Source: Escarpia spicata (lineage: Eukaryota; Annelida; Polychaeta; Sabellida; Siboglinidae). Taken from it: 64,000 bases of DNA. Below are positions 46,802-59,032 of this stretch, piece by piece. The stretch lies in the NCBI GenBank assembly GCA_963995525.1, contig OZ023205.1:63623344-63687343 (forward strand), read 5' to 3'. A model generated the notes under the pieces. The model was given only the letters and a program-made list of their open reading frames with translations, made no database searches and was not told the DNA's origin. Each line of letters begins with the position of its first letter. Positions within the stretch are counted from its first letter, which is position 1. The position numbers were made by a program, and so were the translations under genes.

Positions 46802-49800
46802 ATGAATATATCGCGAGTGATGTTTCGCGTCAGCAACTGCAGATATCTACTCGCCAAACTGCTAATTGCATTGACAGTATTTGCTGTTTACTGTGGCTTC
46901 AACAAGTTGTTCTCTACGAATGCGCGTCAGGAAGATATTGATAAGTTGGTTGCCAAGGCGAAGACAACGCGTGCATCGCTATTGGCCACCCATACTCAGA
47001 ATGACGGTCATTACACAACAGTAACGCATTTTCACGTCGGAGGTCGATCCAACGTAACGGTAGGTATTTATATAATGTTGCATTCCCATCGAGGATGTCT
47101 CAGAGTATTAATGTTACAACCACATATATTCTACATAATTATATAACTCACATAGGAATCAGTCATTGTCGAAGGGGTCTTGCTGAATTTTATCACCCCA
47201 CAACGAACGAATCCTGCCGGTGCTTAGAATAACTGATCATGTGTGAACTCATGTAAAGTTGAGGTGTGCCTACATCGTTTTTCCATTCAAACATTTATGT
47301 ATCTAGATTGCTGCCAAATCTGGCACAACCACGCGAGATTTGTGTATTTTGTGTATTGTCAATGATTGGGTGGTCATATATCACATGTCGGCCATTAACG
47401 TCAATATTATGGCTACGATTAGGGATGGGTTAAATTAACTTATTCATAAAGACTATCGATTTTCAAACATGGTAACTATATTTCGACGTTACAACCGTCT
47501 CCAAATAAAATATTTATTTAGGTTGTACATGAAAGGGAGATATGTATTGCCTTCTGTTTACGCTATGTGATCAGCTGTGTGGAGACCATAGTCTGCTGGT
47601 TACGTGTCTTGATATTAGTTTCATAGCAATTTGTAGTAATTACAGTGCAGCAGGCGATGCAATGTTGGCCGCCGACGGGTGAGAATTGGGTGCACACGAC
47701 GATTGCAAATGAACATAGAAAGAGGCTTGTGGACCTCGGCGCCTTGGTGGGGATACACCTATAATTATCACAACTAACGTAATAACATATAACTGAATAT
47801 AATTTACATGGCTATGGAAATTGTTGCCGATGGAAAATATTTGTTAGCATTATTAAATATATGTTGCAGTCTGTAAATTAATATATGTAAATAATCAAAT
47901 GTATATCTCTCTGCCAGTGCATTCCTCCTGTTCTTCAACTATGGCCGCCGTCGTTCCATCGCTTCTTCCTGAGGCCGCCTCCCCTGGAGTGTTCGAAGGT
48001 GGAAGAAAATTGGGTGTATGCCGAGAACGGTATCTTTAGGGTCTCGCCGGCGGCAACCAAACGTCACGGCGCCATTATTTGTGCATACACGCCGCTACTC
48101 TTTAAAACTGACTTCGCCTCTCGCTTTGGAGAAACCATCGCTAACATAACGTGCGGAACGCCACTGAAGTCTGACTTCTTCAAGGTAGAATGTACGGCGA
48201 AGGACAAGTCGAAATACGTCAACGTCCACGCTGGCATAGGTCCCGTTAAGAAACCGACGGTGGCGCCTACTATTGATCGACAGAAGTCGCTCGGTCTAAA
48301 CGTTCTGATGTTGGGGTTTGACTCGGTGTCACGGTTGATGTGGATTCGTACGTTACCGAAGACGTACGACTACCTGGTGAAAGTCCTCGGCGCCGTCGTC
48401 CTGGAGGGATACAACATCGTCGGGGACGCGACCACGGGGGCACTTCTTCCCATGTTCACTGGCAAAAACGAACTCGAATTACCCGAATCGCGCCGACGCT
48501 TCAAAGGTGCGAAACAAGTCGACGACCACCCTTGGATTTGGAAAGATTACAAGAAACTTGGGTACGTCACGCAGATGGCTGAAGATGTGTCATATTACGG
48601 TGCTTTCACCTTGCGGCTGATGGGCTTCAAGGACCAACCGGTCGACCACTACATGCGGACTTACTACCTCGAGGCAGACAATCTACGCAATCGCAGTCGA
48701 GATTTTTGTATCGGCTCGTTGCCGCGTCACGTGGTGCATCTGAACTATGCGCGCGACCTCTACCGGACGTATCCGGCGCGTACGCGCAAGTTCAGTTTCA
48801 TATTTCACGTTGAGTTGTCGCACTCCTCGCCACACTTGCTACAGTTGGCTGACAACGACGTCATCGCCTTTCTAAAAGACATGCACGGTTCTGGATACTT
48901 GAATGACACGGTCCTCATCATGATGGCAGACCACGGCCCGAGGTTCCCGTACTGGCGAGATAGTGTCCAAGGCATGTATTATCAACGTTACCTAGACAAT
49001 TTGATGTAACATTCAACGATGATCATATCGAAATCGCTATTTATGCTTCTTGTTTGCTTTCAGATTTCCTGTCTACAACGTTTCTCTCTTCCCTGTGCAC
49101 TTCCTATTCTGTCTAGTGATCTGTGATTTATGCATCTCTTTTTCGATGTGTACTTTGGTGCGGGTTCCTTAGGTATGGTACATTTCGTGTCTCCGATGTA
49201 TGTAGCATTACATGTATCATACGCCCATTTTTTGGTTCCACTGATACCTCCTGTTTCCTTAGGCAAACTGGAAGAACGAAGTCCGTTCATGTCGTTTCGC
49301 TTTCCGCCGTCCTTCGAGAAGACTCATCCTGAAGCGATGAGGAACCTGCGAACGAACGCTGAGCGTCTGGCAACACCGTTCGACGTCCATGCCACTCTCC
49401 AGGACATTGCCAGCTACAGCGGCGTCTTGCAGGGAGACGTCAAACAAGTACGATACTTCTTTTTCTTCTTCTTTCCCTTCGTTACTTGCGGGATGTGCTG
49501 CTACATCACTGAATCTGGTGCGCTCTGTCGACGATTATTCTCCAACTATCCTTATATACTGCGATTGTCTCCGAATCCTAACTGTGTGTTCAACTTATTT
49601 TTGATGTTCATATTCTATTTCTATCACCCTCTTTTGTTGTCTACGCTCTCTTTGTCCATCTTTCCTCACTACTTCCCTGAATGTAATGTCCACGCTTTCT
49701 CAATCTGTTCCCAAATACTTTCTTTTCCATGTGCTTTGTTCATTTATATATTGTCACACAACGTCTCGAGTGACATTATATTTTCACTGGACTTAGTATC

Positions 49801-52043
49801 CATACGCATCCTTCCGACCGGGACTCAACATTGATGCCGGGCGGCCCGTGAAGCATAACTGGTCTATTCTGCATATGCCCGACATTCTGCCCGGCATTAA
49901 ACCTCGATGCCGTAGTCGTTGAAAACAGCCCTCGTGTGGTTGTCGTCAGATGGGCATTGTTTAACACACGTATAACTCTTTGCGCTCTTTAATTGTAAAT
50001 ATATCTATGTGAATGAAATACTCCAATACCCAGCTGAATTGGCATGATTATGATGTATAGGTTAGCTCTTCAGCTAACCAGGAACAGAGCCACGAATTAT
50101 TTAATGGGAAGAGGAAACAAAAGAGGTGGAGTTGTTGGCATCATCAACACACGCACCCCATCCCAACATAAAAACGAGTTGGCTCGTTTCCCATAGATCC
50201 ACAAAATATCTCCAAAGCCCCATTGAAGTGAAGTTTGTTCAAGCAAAACGTGGGGCGTACGCCCTGCATTCCCCAGGAACCGCGCTTGGAAACTATACCG
50301 ACTGTTGCTGGTACCCGAACTACGATGACGTCGAATGGTTTTAACTATGATTTAAATACGTACACTATAAAATGCAAATAGTATGTTGACGAAATTATAT
50401 ATGTGTAAAGTGTTTATTTATATGACGGCGCCTAAAATCTCAGGATCGGAGATTTATCGGCTAAGTGTAAATTCCGGAAAATCCGGACGAACAAGGAGAG
50501 TTGACAAGCAAGTGTGTAGAGCAGTAGGCCTAGATACTCAGTAAACATTCAACCCTAAAATACTGTCCTGTTTAAAAAAAACAGCGGTTCGGATATAACA
50601 GGTGGCCCGAGTGGGATTGGATGCCCGTCTTCAGCGCACTCTGTTCGGGATTTGTTCTTCTTCACATTCCAAGTAGTTCCACGCTCACGATTTCTTTATC
50701 TATTGACCTCCTTGAATTCTCTTTCGATCTGCCTCGTTTTGTGTTTCCTTGCCGGTCCATCATGTTTCCTGACTTTGATTGTTTCTCTCCGAATGGTACG
50801 TCCAAAGGATGTCCACTTCCTGTGTTCAATATCTTTCCCGATGCTAATGGCCTACCCTGCTCTTGAACTCTTGATTGTGAGACTAGTGGCGTTTACTATT
50901 CACTATTTGTTGCGGAAGACATTTAATCTGTAGAGTTGCGTTGTTTCCCGACAGCGGGGCATCAGTCTGCTGTCAGAGATTCCGGTCAATCGCACCTGCC
51001 AACAGGCGGACATCGCCCCGCACTGGTGCACTTGTCTCACATGGACCAAGATGGACGTCGGTGACGAGAAGGTGAAGAAGGCGGCGACAGCGATGCTAGC
51101 GAGCATCAATGATATGACAAAGTTGCTGCGTGACAAGTGCGTCACTCTCTCGTTGGCTAACATAACGCGCGCTGTCAGGTAAGTGTGAGATAGGTCGACG
51201 GTTGTCATTTAATGCTAATGTGTAACAGCCATAGTGTTCAAACAGTGTAATATATCGCATAACGTAAGGTGTTCATTTAATGTACACGTTTATCATCATG
51301 TATAAGCAGATCCAGAGTGGGCTTAGGGGGCACGTGCCTCCCCTAGACCTTTCGAATTTGGTTTCGCTATGCATGCGCTAGAGTGGTGTGCCCTCTAGAC
51401 CTTTTTTAATGTACCTCGTTGTGCGCCCCTTTGACTTTCTGAAATCATGACAGCATCCCCCCATCTCCCGTTGTAAGAATCCGACAGTGCAACAGCGGAG
51501 TCATGCTGACACTTCGACTCAATGTGAATGTTGTTTCAGCCATCAGTGTTTTTCGAGATTCAAGAGGGAAGGTTTAACTGGACGTTCTGGGCCCCCACAG
51601 ATTGCCCTCTCTGGATCCGTAATGTCACATTTAACTTAAAGTATAACTGCCAGTTGACAAGGTTGACATTTTATTGCATGTCCTCTGATTTCTGCACTGT
51701 TATTGATCTGAAAGCTGAAATCCTTTTCCGGGTTTGCGTCCTTAGGTACACGCCTAACGAAGACGTGATGAAATACAAAGGTGGTGCCGACTACGACAAC
51801 TATAAGCCTGATCTCAGCGACAAGATGGCAACTGACTATATTCTGTATCAGGTGACGATCAGAACGGATCCAAATCAAGGTCTATACGAGGGCACGGTCA
51901 CTCATCAGCTGGATGAACGCAAGTTCGAATCACCGGTGCAGCAGATTAGCAGAATTAATAAATACGGGAACCAGCCCCATTGTGTTATGAAGGAGATACC
52001 GCATCTACGGAAATATTGCTACTGTAAAGTGCAGATCAAGTAG
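46802..52043 (+). CDS. DUF229 family membrane-anchored sulfatase/phosphatase-like protein, gene B (five coding exons)
   Basis: Coding exons: 46802-47059, 47918-48971, 49263-49447, 50934-51178, 51746-52043. They sum to 2040 bases, 679 codons plus stop, with no internal stop. The ATG lies in a strong CCACCATGA context just after an acceptor-like TTCCAG, so a 5' non-coding exon is likely. The N-terminus is a short basic stretch followed by a hydrophobic anchor (LLAKLLIALTVFAVYCGFN), then a luminal stem. The catalytic exon holds GFDSVSR and MADHGPR. The C-terminal part has the same cysteines as gene A and ends with four extra residues after CYCK. No counterpart of gene A exon 2 is seen; exon 1 joins the catalytic exon in phase 0 and carries a different stem. 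The third-exon donor is GC rather than GT (see findings). A possible AATAAA is at 52342-52347. The reaction is not known for this family. Confidence 0.85.
47060..47917. other. Intron 1 of gene B
   Basis: 858 bases with GTAGGT donor and CTGCCAG acceptor. No counterpart of gene A exon 2 and no recognised repeat. Confidence 0.6.
49448..50933. other. Intron of gene B between its fourth- and fifth-last domains
   Basis: A 1486-base intron. A small inverted repeat around GATGCCGGGCGG and CTGCCCGGCATT lies at 49832-49898. A repeat shared with 52640-52830 lies at 50610-50870. Confidence 0.6.
50610..50870 (-). mobile_element. Dispersed repeat, possibly the 3' end of a retroelement
   Basis: On the minus strand it carries AACAATCAAAGTCAGGAAAC, then ATGATGGACCGGCA, and later AAAGAAATCGTGAGCGTGGA. 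The same string order occurs in plus orientation at 52640-52830. Both copies lie beside an exon 5 of the DUF229 family, in opposite orientation to the exon. Confidence 0.5.
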
Positions 52044-52373
52044 CGTTTGCGTAATAGTATGCAATTTCATACGTCACCTTCGAAATATATACAGGCAAGT
52101 GAAGAAATAGTCAGTGTACCAAAGCACATTAATTAATAGGAAACTGTAAGGACTTAACAATAGTTATGTCATTTTAGAAATTTAGAGGTAATCATCTTGT
52201 ACTCGCAAATCATTTATTCTGGTATAACAAACATAGTTTCTACCATATCTGGTCTTAGACATTGTATGAACATTCTTTAACATGAGCTACGTGAAATATT
52301 ACATTATTTGAACATCTCACGTTACGTGAAACATTAGACCTAATAAATGTCCACCGTCGAACTGTCTCAATGT

Positions 52374-52580
52374 TACCTAACAGCGCGCGTTATATTAGCC
52401 ACCGAGGGAGTGAAGCACTTATCGTGTAGCGACTCCGTCATTTTATTTATGCCGACTACCATCGTGAGACACGTGCGCCAGTGCGGGGCGATGCCCGCAT
52501 GTTAGCTCGTGCGATTGGCCGGAATCTCGGACAGCAGACTGATGTCCCGCTGTCGGGAAACAACGCAATTCTACGGATTA
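52374..52580 (-). pseudogene. Relic of DUF229 exon 5
   Basis: On the minus strand this matches exon 5 of genes A-C from its start (CGTTGTTTCCCGACAGCGGG) to the terminal GCTGTTAGGTAA. About 50 bases are missing in the middle, where the paralogues encode the LTWxKxDxGDEKVKxAA stretch, and there are several point changes including an in-frame stop near the CxxAGIAPHW segment. No matching neighbouring exons are seen, so this is an orphan duplicated exon and not a gene. Confidence 0.75.
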
Positions 52581-52629
52581 AACGTTCACCGCGACACAAT
52601 GTGAATAATAAATGCCACTATTCTCATAC

Positions 52630-52830
52630 ACAGAGGAAGTAGACATTTGTAGGACACACCCTTCGGAAAGAAACAAACGAAGTCAGGAAGTATGATGGAC
52701 CAGCACTGAAACACAAAACCAGGCAGGCAAAACCTAATCGGAGGAGGGCAATATAGTTAAAGAAATCGTGAGCGAGGAATTACTTGAACAGTAAGAAGGA
52801 GCTAATCCGAGATGAGGTGCTCTGAAGACG
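52630..52830 (+). mobile_element. Second copy of the dispersed repeat
   Basis: Contains AACGAAGTCAGGAAGTATGA, then TGGACCAGCACTGAAACACA and AAAGAAATCGTGAGCGAGGA, matching 50870-50610 on the opposite strand. It sits next to the exon 5 relic at 52374-52580. Confidence 0.55.
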
Positions 52831-53245
52831 ATCATCTTCGGTATTATGCTATTATTTGAACGAAAAGGGTTAAATATCATAATATTACAACGATCTAATT
52901 CCATGTCTTTGTAGCCTTGTTGGCTAAAACGACACGGAATTAGAAAATCAGCTGTTCTTAAGGATTTTCGTAACAAACATTGGTTCAACGCTGCTGCGTG
53001 GCTGTGAAATCAGTACAATGACACATCTGTGAACTGCCACAGTAAAGTGTGTATTAAGTCGTAACATTTTGAAATGAAGTGGTTCACCTATCTCACATAT
53101 CATCAGCTTTAAAGAAGATACTTCTCTTTTTGAAATATTTTCAGTTGTTTTTTATTTAATGTTAAAATTGAAGCAGTCTTAACAAACAAATTTTCAGAAA
53201 TTATGTAGTTTTGATTCATATTTTTCTATTGTGTTTTGAAATAAC

Positions 53246-53388
53246 GCCCGCCCGCCCGCCCGCCCGCCCGCCCGCCCGCCCGCCCGCCCGCCCGCCCGCC
53301 CGCCCGCCCGCCCGCCCGCCCGCCCGCCCGCCCGCCCGCCCGCCCGCCCGCCCGCCCGCCCGCCCGCCCGCCCGCCCGCCCGCCCGCC
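53246..53388. repeat. (CCCG)n tetranucleotide array
   Basis: About 36 nearly perfect CCCG units, 143 bases, every unit carrying a CpG and a G3 run on the minus strand. It ends at AAAGTGGGTGGGCGGG, where the strand bias flips. Confidence 0.95.
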
Positions 53389-53466
53389 CAAAGTGGGTGG
53401 GCGGGTCGAGATACATAAAACACGGAGAAATCAGTTAACCCAAAACTACACCAGGTGACACAATAA

Positions 53467-53866
53467 GATGCACACACTCGCACGCACGCACACACACACG
53501 CACACGCACGCGCACGCACACGCACGCACACGCACGCACGCACGCACACGCGCACGCGCACGCACGCACACACACACGCACACGCACGCACACGCACGCA
53601 CGCACACGCACGCACACGCACGCACACGCACGCACACGCACGCACACGCACGTACACGCACACGCACGCACACGCACACGCGCACGCACACGCACGCACA
53701 CGCACACGCACGCGCACGCACACGCACACGCACGCACGCACGCGCACGCACACGCACACGCACACGCACGCGCACGCACACGCACGCGCACGCACACGCA
53801 CACGCACACGCACGCACACGCACACGCACACGCACGCACACGCACGCACACGCACACGCACGCACG
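53467..53866. repeat. Irregular (CA/CG)n array
   Basis: About 400 bases of alternating CACG, CGCA and CACA units, purine-pyrimidine alternation throughout, a classic Z-DNA-forming composition. Frames of 139-214 codons across it are artefacts. Confidence 0.95.
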
Positions 53867-54447
53867 TCAAGTGTTTCTTCCATATAAAACATACTCATTC
53901 ATAAGGGCGACACGTTCTGACACTTTGCCAGAATATTGTTGATAATCCCAGTCTGTCGCTGTTGTTTCGTGTCACTAGTAAGAAAGATATGTTTGATCTG
54001 GATTGAGATTGCTTTCATCCACGACAAAATAGGGGTCCATCAATTGGTTGACCCCATAGATGCCTGTGCATCGACTGTATTAGTTATATCACAACTCACC
54101 AGCCATTATTATTAATTGAAGTCATCGTTAGTATATGATAACTTAAGTAAGAGACTTGATGTACAAGGCTAAGTAAGTTCAACAGGAAACTGTCAATTTA
54201 AGTTGCAGGATGACACCTTGTGGAACTCCTAAAGAAAGGTTTTGTGTGCAACGTAATGAACCAGATATGTCAATATAATACATTGGTATCTATATATCGT
54301 GTATTGTCCAAATGTAAAACATGTTTTCTACGGTTGTTCCCTGCGTCTTTTTGGATAAGTATCGTAATATTCTTATTATTTACGCCCATTAATTACCGGG
54401 AATAGTTCTTCCAAACCAAAAGGTAGTCATTATTTTCTATAAATTCC

Positions 54448-54453
54448 TTTATT
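54448..54453 (-). promoter_or_regulatory. Polyadenylation signal of gene C
   Basis: AATAAA on the minus strand, about 95 bases past the stop, in the same relative place as in gene A. Confidence 0.5.
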
Positions 54454-55119
54454 ATTACACAAAAATATTAATTTTCATTCATCTATATTGTTCAAGCGTG
54501 TTATCTTACGATGTAATTGTATTAGACAAATGCTGCCTTATCTACTATTTGCAGTAGCAATATTTCCGTAGATGCGGTAACTCCATCATAACACAATGAG
54601 GCTGATCGCCGTATTTATTAATCCTGCTGATCTGACGCACCGGGGAGTCGAACCTGTTTTCTTTCATTTGGTGGGTGACCGTTCCTTCGTATTGACCATT
54701 CCCGGGTTTCGTTACGATGGTCACTTGATATAGGACGTAATTGTTTTTCATCTTGTCGCTGAGGTCTGCTTTGTACTTGTCGTAGTCGGCGTTGCCTTTG
54801 TACTTCAATACGCCTTCATTGGGGGTATACCTGAATGATTCAACAAAGGAAATACAGGCCAGTGTAAAAAATCACAAATTAAGAATTAATTACTCGCTGA
54901 TCGCAGCATGCTAGTTACTACCGCATGTTAATTATTTAACAGCGTTGATAACCATTAGATATAAACAAATGTAGTTTCTACATACAACACAACTATAATT
55001 AATATTGTATTATAAATTCCATGTTTAAGACAGCCTCAACATCAGGAAGTCCCATTGTATCGTCAAACCGGTTTTCAATTGTTCACTTATCTATGGACCA
55101 ATCAGTAAGAGTGTGTTGA

Positions 55120-55127
<8 letters not shown>

Positions 55128-55178
<51 letters not shown>
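55128..55178. repeat. (TA)n microsatellite
   Basis: About 25 TA units within the last intron of gene C. Confidence 0.9.
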
Positions 55179-55179
<1 letters not shown>

Positions 55180-55708
55180 GGCTCCGATGTTTTGTTTTAA
55201 GTTAGCTAAAACTGTGTAGCACAGAAGCTAAAACTACCGTGATAATCACGCCAAATATTTGTGTTGCCTGCATGTTCATGGCCTATTTGCAATATAAACA
55301 AAATATTTAATTACGACATCTGTATTTTGGTGCATGTTACTACGAGACCACATGACAATATTCCGAATATATATGACAGTAATATTAGTGCACCGTGTAT
55401 ACCCCATATGCATATTATTTAAAATAATAACCAAATATTTATATGTACAATAATTTTTTGAAAAATAAATTGATATTTTACTTCGAAAAATCACTGATAC
55501 TAAACCAATAATTATTTATTATAACAAGTATTGTGGTAAACAGGTACACCAAGGAGTCATACAAATATGTCACCACATATCGTATTACGACATAAACGAT
55601 TCTTTCACAAGGGCCGGATATCGTAATACACAGCGATGTCGTAAAACAAATTCAGTGTTTTTGTTATATAGTTTGGTTAGTGGGCAAATACAACAGTATG
55701 AATGCGTG

Positions 55709-55805
55709 AAAAGTGGGGGTGGGTGAATGTATGGGTGGGGGATAGGAAGATGGGTGGATGGGTGGGTGATGGTGGGAGAGGGTGCGTGGATGAGTGTGAG
55801 TTTGA
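55709..55805 (+). repeat. G-rich GGGTGGAT-type tract
   Basis: Imperfect GGGTGGATGGGTG units with many GGG runs on the plus strand, potentially quadruplex-forming. It is antisense to gene C, so the transcript would carry the C-rich strand. Confidence 0.7.
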
Positions 55806-56361
55806 GAGGCTATGGGGTTACGCAAACGTAGAAGATATTCCAACTATCTGACAAACAGAAGTCACCAGGGAGACCCCGTCTGAAAAATGCAGGGTCAAAA
55901 ATCCGGACTAAGACAATGAGCAACTCGGACTAGAAGTAACTACATATCACATATACTCAGACGTATCTGTACCGACTCCAGAATTGCGTCACAAGATTAT
56001 AATACTTAACGTATTTTCGGAGATTGCAAATCATTATTATTAATGCGACCACACGGGCTAAGTGATATCAAATATTCCATTAAGTTACCGTCGTCGACCT
56101 TAAACTTACCTGACAGCGCCCGTTATGTCAGCCAACGAGAGAATGACGCACTTGTCACGCAGCGACTCTGTCATGTTATTGATGCTCGCAACCATCGCCG
56201 TCGCCGCCTTCTTCACCTTCTCGTCGCCGAGGTCTATCTTGGTCCATGTGAGACACGTGCACCAGTGCGGGGCTATGCCCGCCTCCGAACACGTGCGATT
56301 GGCCGGGATCTCTGACAGCATACTGATGCCTCGCTGTCGGGAAACAACGCACCTCTACAGG

Positions 56362-56542
<181 letters not shown>

Positions 56543-56569
56543 ATCAACATAGAGGAGTACTTCTAACCT

Positions 56570-56640
56570 CTAGAGTTGCGTTGTTTCCCTAACAGCGCGC
56601 GTTACTTCAGCCAATGAGAGAATGACGCACTTGCGAATCT
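56570..56640. pseudogene. Two abutting scraps of DUF229 exon 5 in opposite orientations
   Basis: Bases 56571-56589 match the beginning of exon 5 in plus orientation (TAGAGTTGCGTTGTTTCCC). Bases about 56590-56637 match the end of exon 5 in minus orientation (CAGCGCGCGTTA, then the GACGCACTTG region). The TG array next to gene C exon 5 separates them from the intact exon, which suggests an inverted duplication with a large internal deletion. Confidence 0.55.
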
Positions 56641-56654
56641 GTTATTGGTATTCG

Positions 56655-56655
56655 C

Positions 56656-56690
<35 letters not shown>

Positions 56691-56702
56691 TGGCGTGCGT
56701 GC
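56655..56702. repeat. (GTGC)n short array
   Basis: About 11 GCGT units, followed by degenerate TG text to about 56765. Confidence 0.85.
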
Positions 56703-56998
56703 ATGTATATGTTTGTGTGTGTGTGTTGTATGTGTGTGCGCGTGTTTGAGCGTGTGTATGTGTGACACCAAATGCATTATGCAGAAGTACGTGTAAACCT
56801 GTAGAGTGGTGGGCTGAAGCGAACGTTTGAGATATATCCTCTTTATGAATTTGTTAACTGCACAATGTTTCCAAAATAATCTCGATAAAGTCGGGGTGTT
56901 GCGGACACATTTTGTATTTAACATTTTATTGCTACATGTTGGTAACATGTATTTATTATCCCACACAATAGCCCACATTCCTGAAAGTGAATAAAGAT

Positions 56999-57000
<2 letters not shown>

Positions 57001-57092
<92 letters not shown>
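57001..57092. repeat. (GA)n microsatellite
   Basis: About 46 uninterrupted GA dinucleotides inside the intron between gene C exons 4 and 5. Confidence 0.95.
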
Positions 57093-57097
<5 letters not shown>

Positions 57098-59032
57098 TGG
57101 CTCATTTCTTTAAAAATGGAACAAACATAGTCGACTATAATAGAACGAAGGTTTTTCCAACCATCCCCTCCGCAACTATGAATCCAGTTTTTTTTCAATT
57201 CTGGCCTACTCACAGGAAATTGTTTATTAGTCATGCCTCCTCGTCGCGAGCAATAAGTCACCCTCAGGTTATCAGATATTTCGTGGATATTCTTCCACTC
57301 TAAGAACATATTCTGAGTAATGCACTGGCGATGAAATTTTGATTGTAGTTGCAATTACTTTGTATTTATTCTATTAGGTGCATGATACAAAAGAATTGCC
57401 TTATCTTTACCTTTATATAAATATAAAAGTACATATTTGACAAGGGTATGAATTATCATACTTGTTTGACGTCTCCGTACAAGACGCCGCTGTAGTTGGC
57501 AATGTCTTGGAGAGTGGCGTGGACGTCGAATGGCGTCGCCAGACGCTCTGCGTTCGTTCGCAGGTTCTTCATCGCTTCAGGGTGGGTCTTCTCGAAGGAT
57601 GGCGGGAAGCGAAACGACATGAACGGACTTCGTTCTTCGAGTTTCCCTGAAATGACATGAAGACACATGATATTTTCATTACACAATTTGCATTGGTCCA
57701 AAGCTGAAACAGTTCTACGTTGTTCGGGGCCTGCTAAATATCAGATTCGAGCTTACTTTGGCCCGAAGCCTACTTCACAAGAGGAGAAAGTCTATGCGAC
57801 AGGTTTTAACAATCTTCGGATTTGTTAGAGGAAACTCATACATTCAAAGGGTATGACTTAATTTCACACTTGTCTGATTAATCTACCAACATGAGCACTT
57901 GCTTGATAAAACATGGGCACTAGCTTTGGTGATACATTGCGTACGAACCTTGCAAGGATTCGCGCCATTTGGTGAACCTCGGGCCGTGGTCTGCCATCAT
58001 GATGAGGACCGTGTCATCCAAGTATCCAGAGTCGTTCATTTCCTTTAGGAAAGCAAGCAGGCCATCGTCAGCCAACTGTAGCAAGTTTGTGTCATCATGC
58101 GTCATCTCAACGGAAAACATGAAACTGAATTTACGCGTGCGCGCCGGGTATGTCCGGTAGAGGTCGCGCACGTAGTTGAGCATCACCACGTGACGCGACA
58201 ATGAGCCGGCGCATAGGGGCTTACTGAGATTGTGCCGTTGATCTTGAAGCCCATGAGTCGATTCGTGAAGGTTGCCCATTTTGACAAGTCTTCGCCCATC
58301 TGAGTCACGTATCCTAGTTTCTTGAAAGATTTCCAAATCCAAGGATAACCGTCCACTGTGTTCGCGCCTTTGAAACGTCGACGCGATTCCGGTAATTCTA
58401 ATTCATTTTTACCCGTAAACATGGGAAGCATGGCCGCCGTGGTCGCGTCCCCGACGATATTGTACCCCTCCAGGACGACGGCGCCGAGAACTTTCACCAG
58501 GTAGTCGTACGTCTTTGGCAACATACGCATCCATATGAGGCGTGACACGGAGTCGAACCCGATCATCATGACGTTCAGACCGAGCGCCCTTTGACTGTCG
58601 CCACTCGGCGCTGGCACCAACGTCGGCTCCTGGATGCGAACTATTCCGGCGTGCAGGTTCTCATATTTCGCCTTGTCCTTCGCCATGCATTCTACCTTGA
58701 AGAAGTCAGACTTCAGCGGCGTCCCGCTCTTCACATCGGCGATGGTTTCTCCCCACCGAGATGCGAAGTCAGTTTTAAAGAGTAGCGGCATGTATGCGCA
58801 TATAATGGCGCCGTGACGTTTGGTCGCCGCCGACGAGATCCTAAACGTGCCGTTCTCGGCGTACACCCAATTGTCTTCCGTCTTCGAACACTGAAGCGGA
58901 GGCGGCTTAAGGAAGTAGCGACGGAAAGACGTCGGCCATAGTTGAAGAACCGGATGTATACACTGGCGGAGAGAGATATAAATTTGATTATAATAAGTAT
59001 AAATAACGAAAACATTTTATTACGTAAAAAAG

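Noticed and set aside
51528..51745. Upstream extension of the last gene B exon as coding
   Set aside because: The frame is open, but the acceptor CCTTAG at 51740-51745 matches the exon 6 start of A and C exactly, and the upstream text has no paralogue counterpart.
53226..53898. Frames with PPAR/AGGR or CVRVR repeats
   Set aside because: Pure consequence of (CCCG)n and (CA/CG)n composition, without any unique flanking domain.
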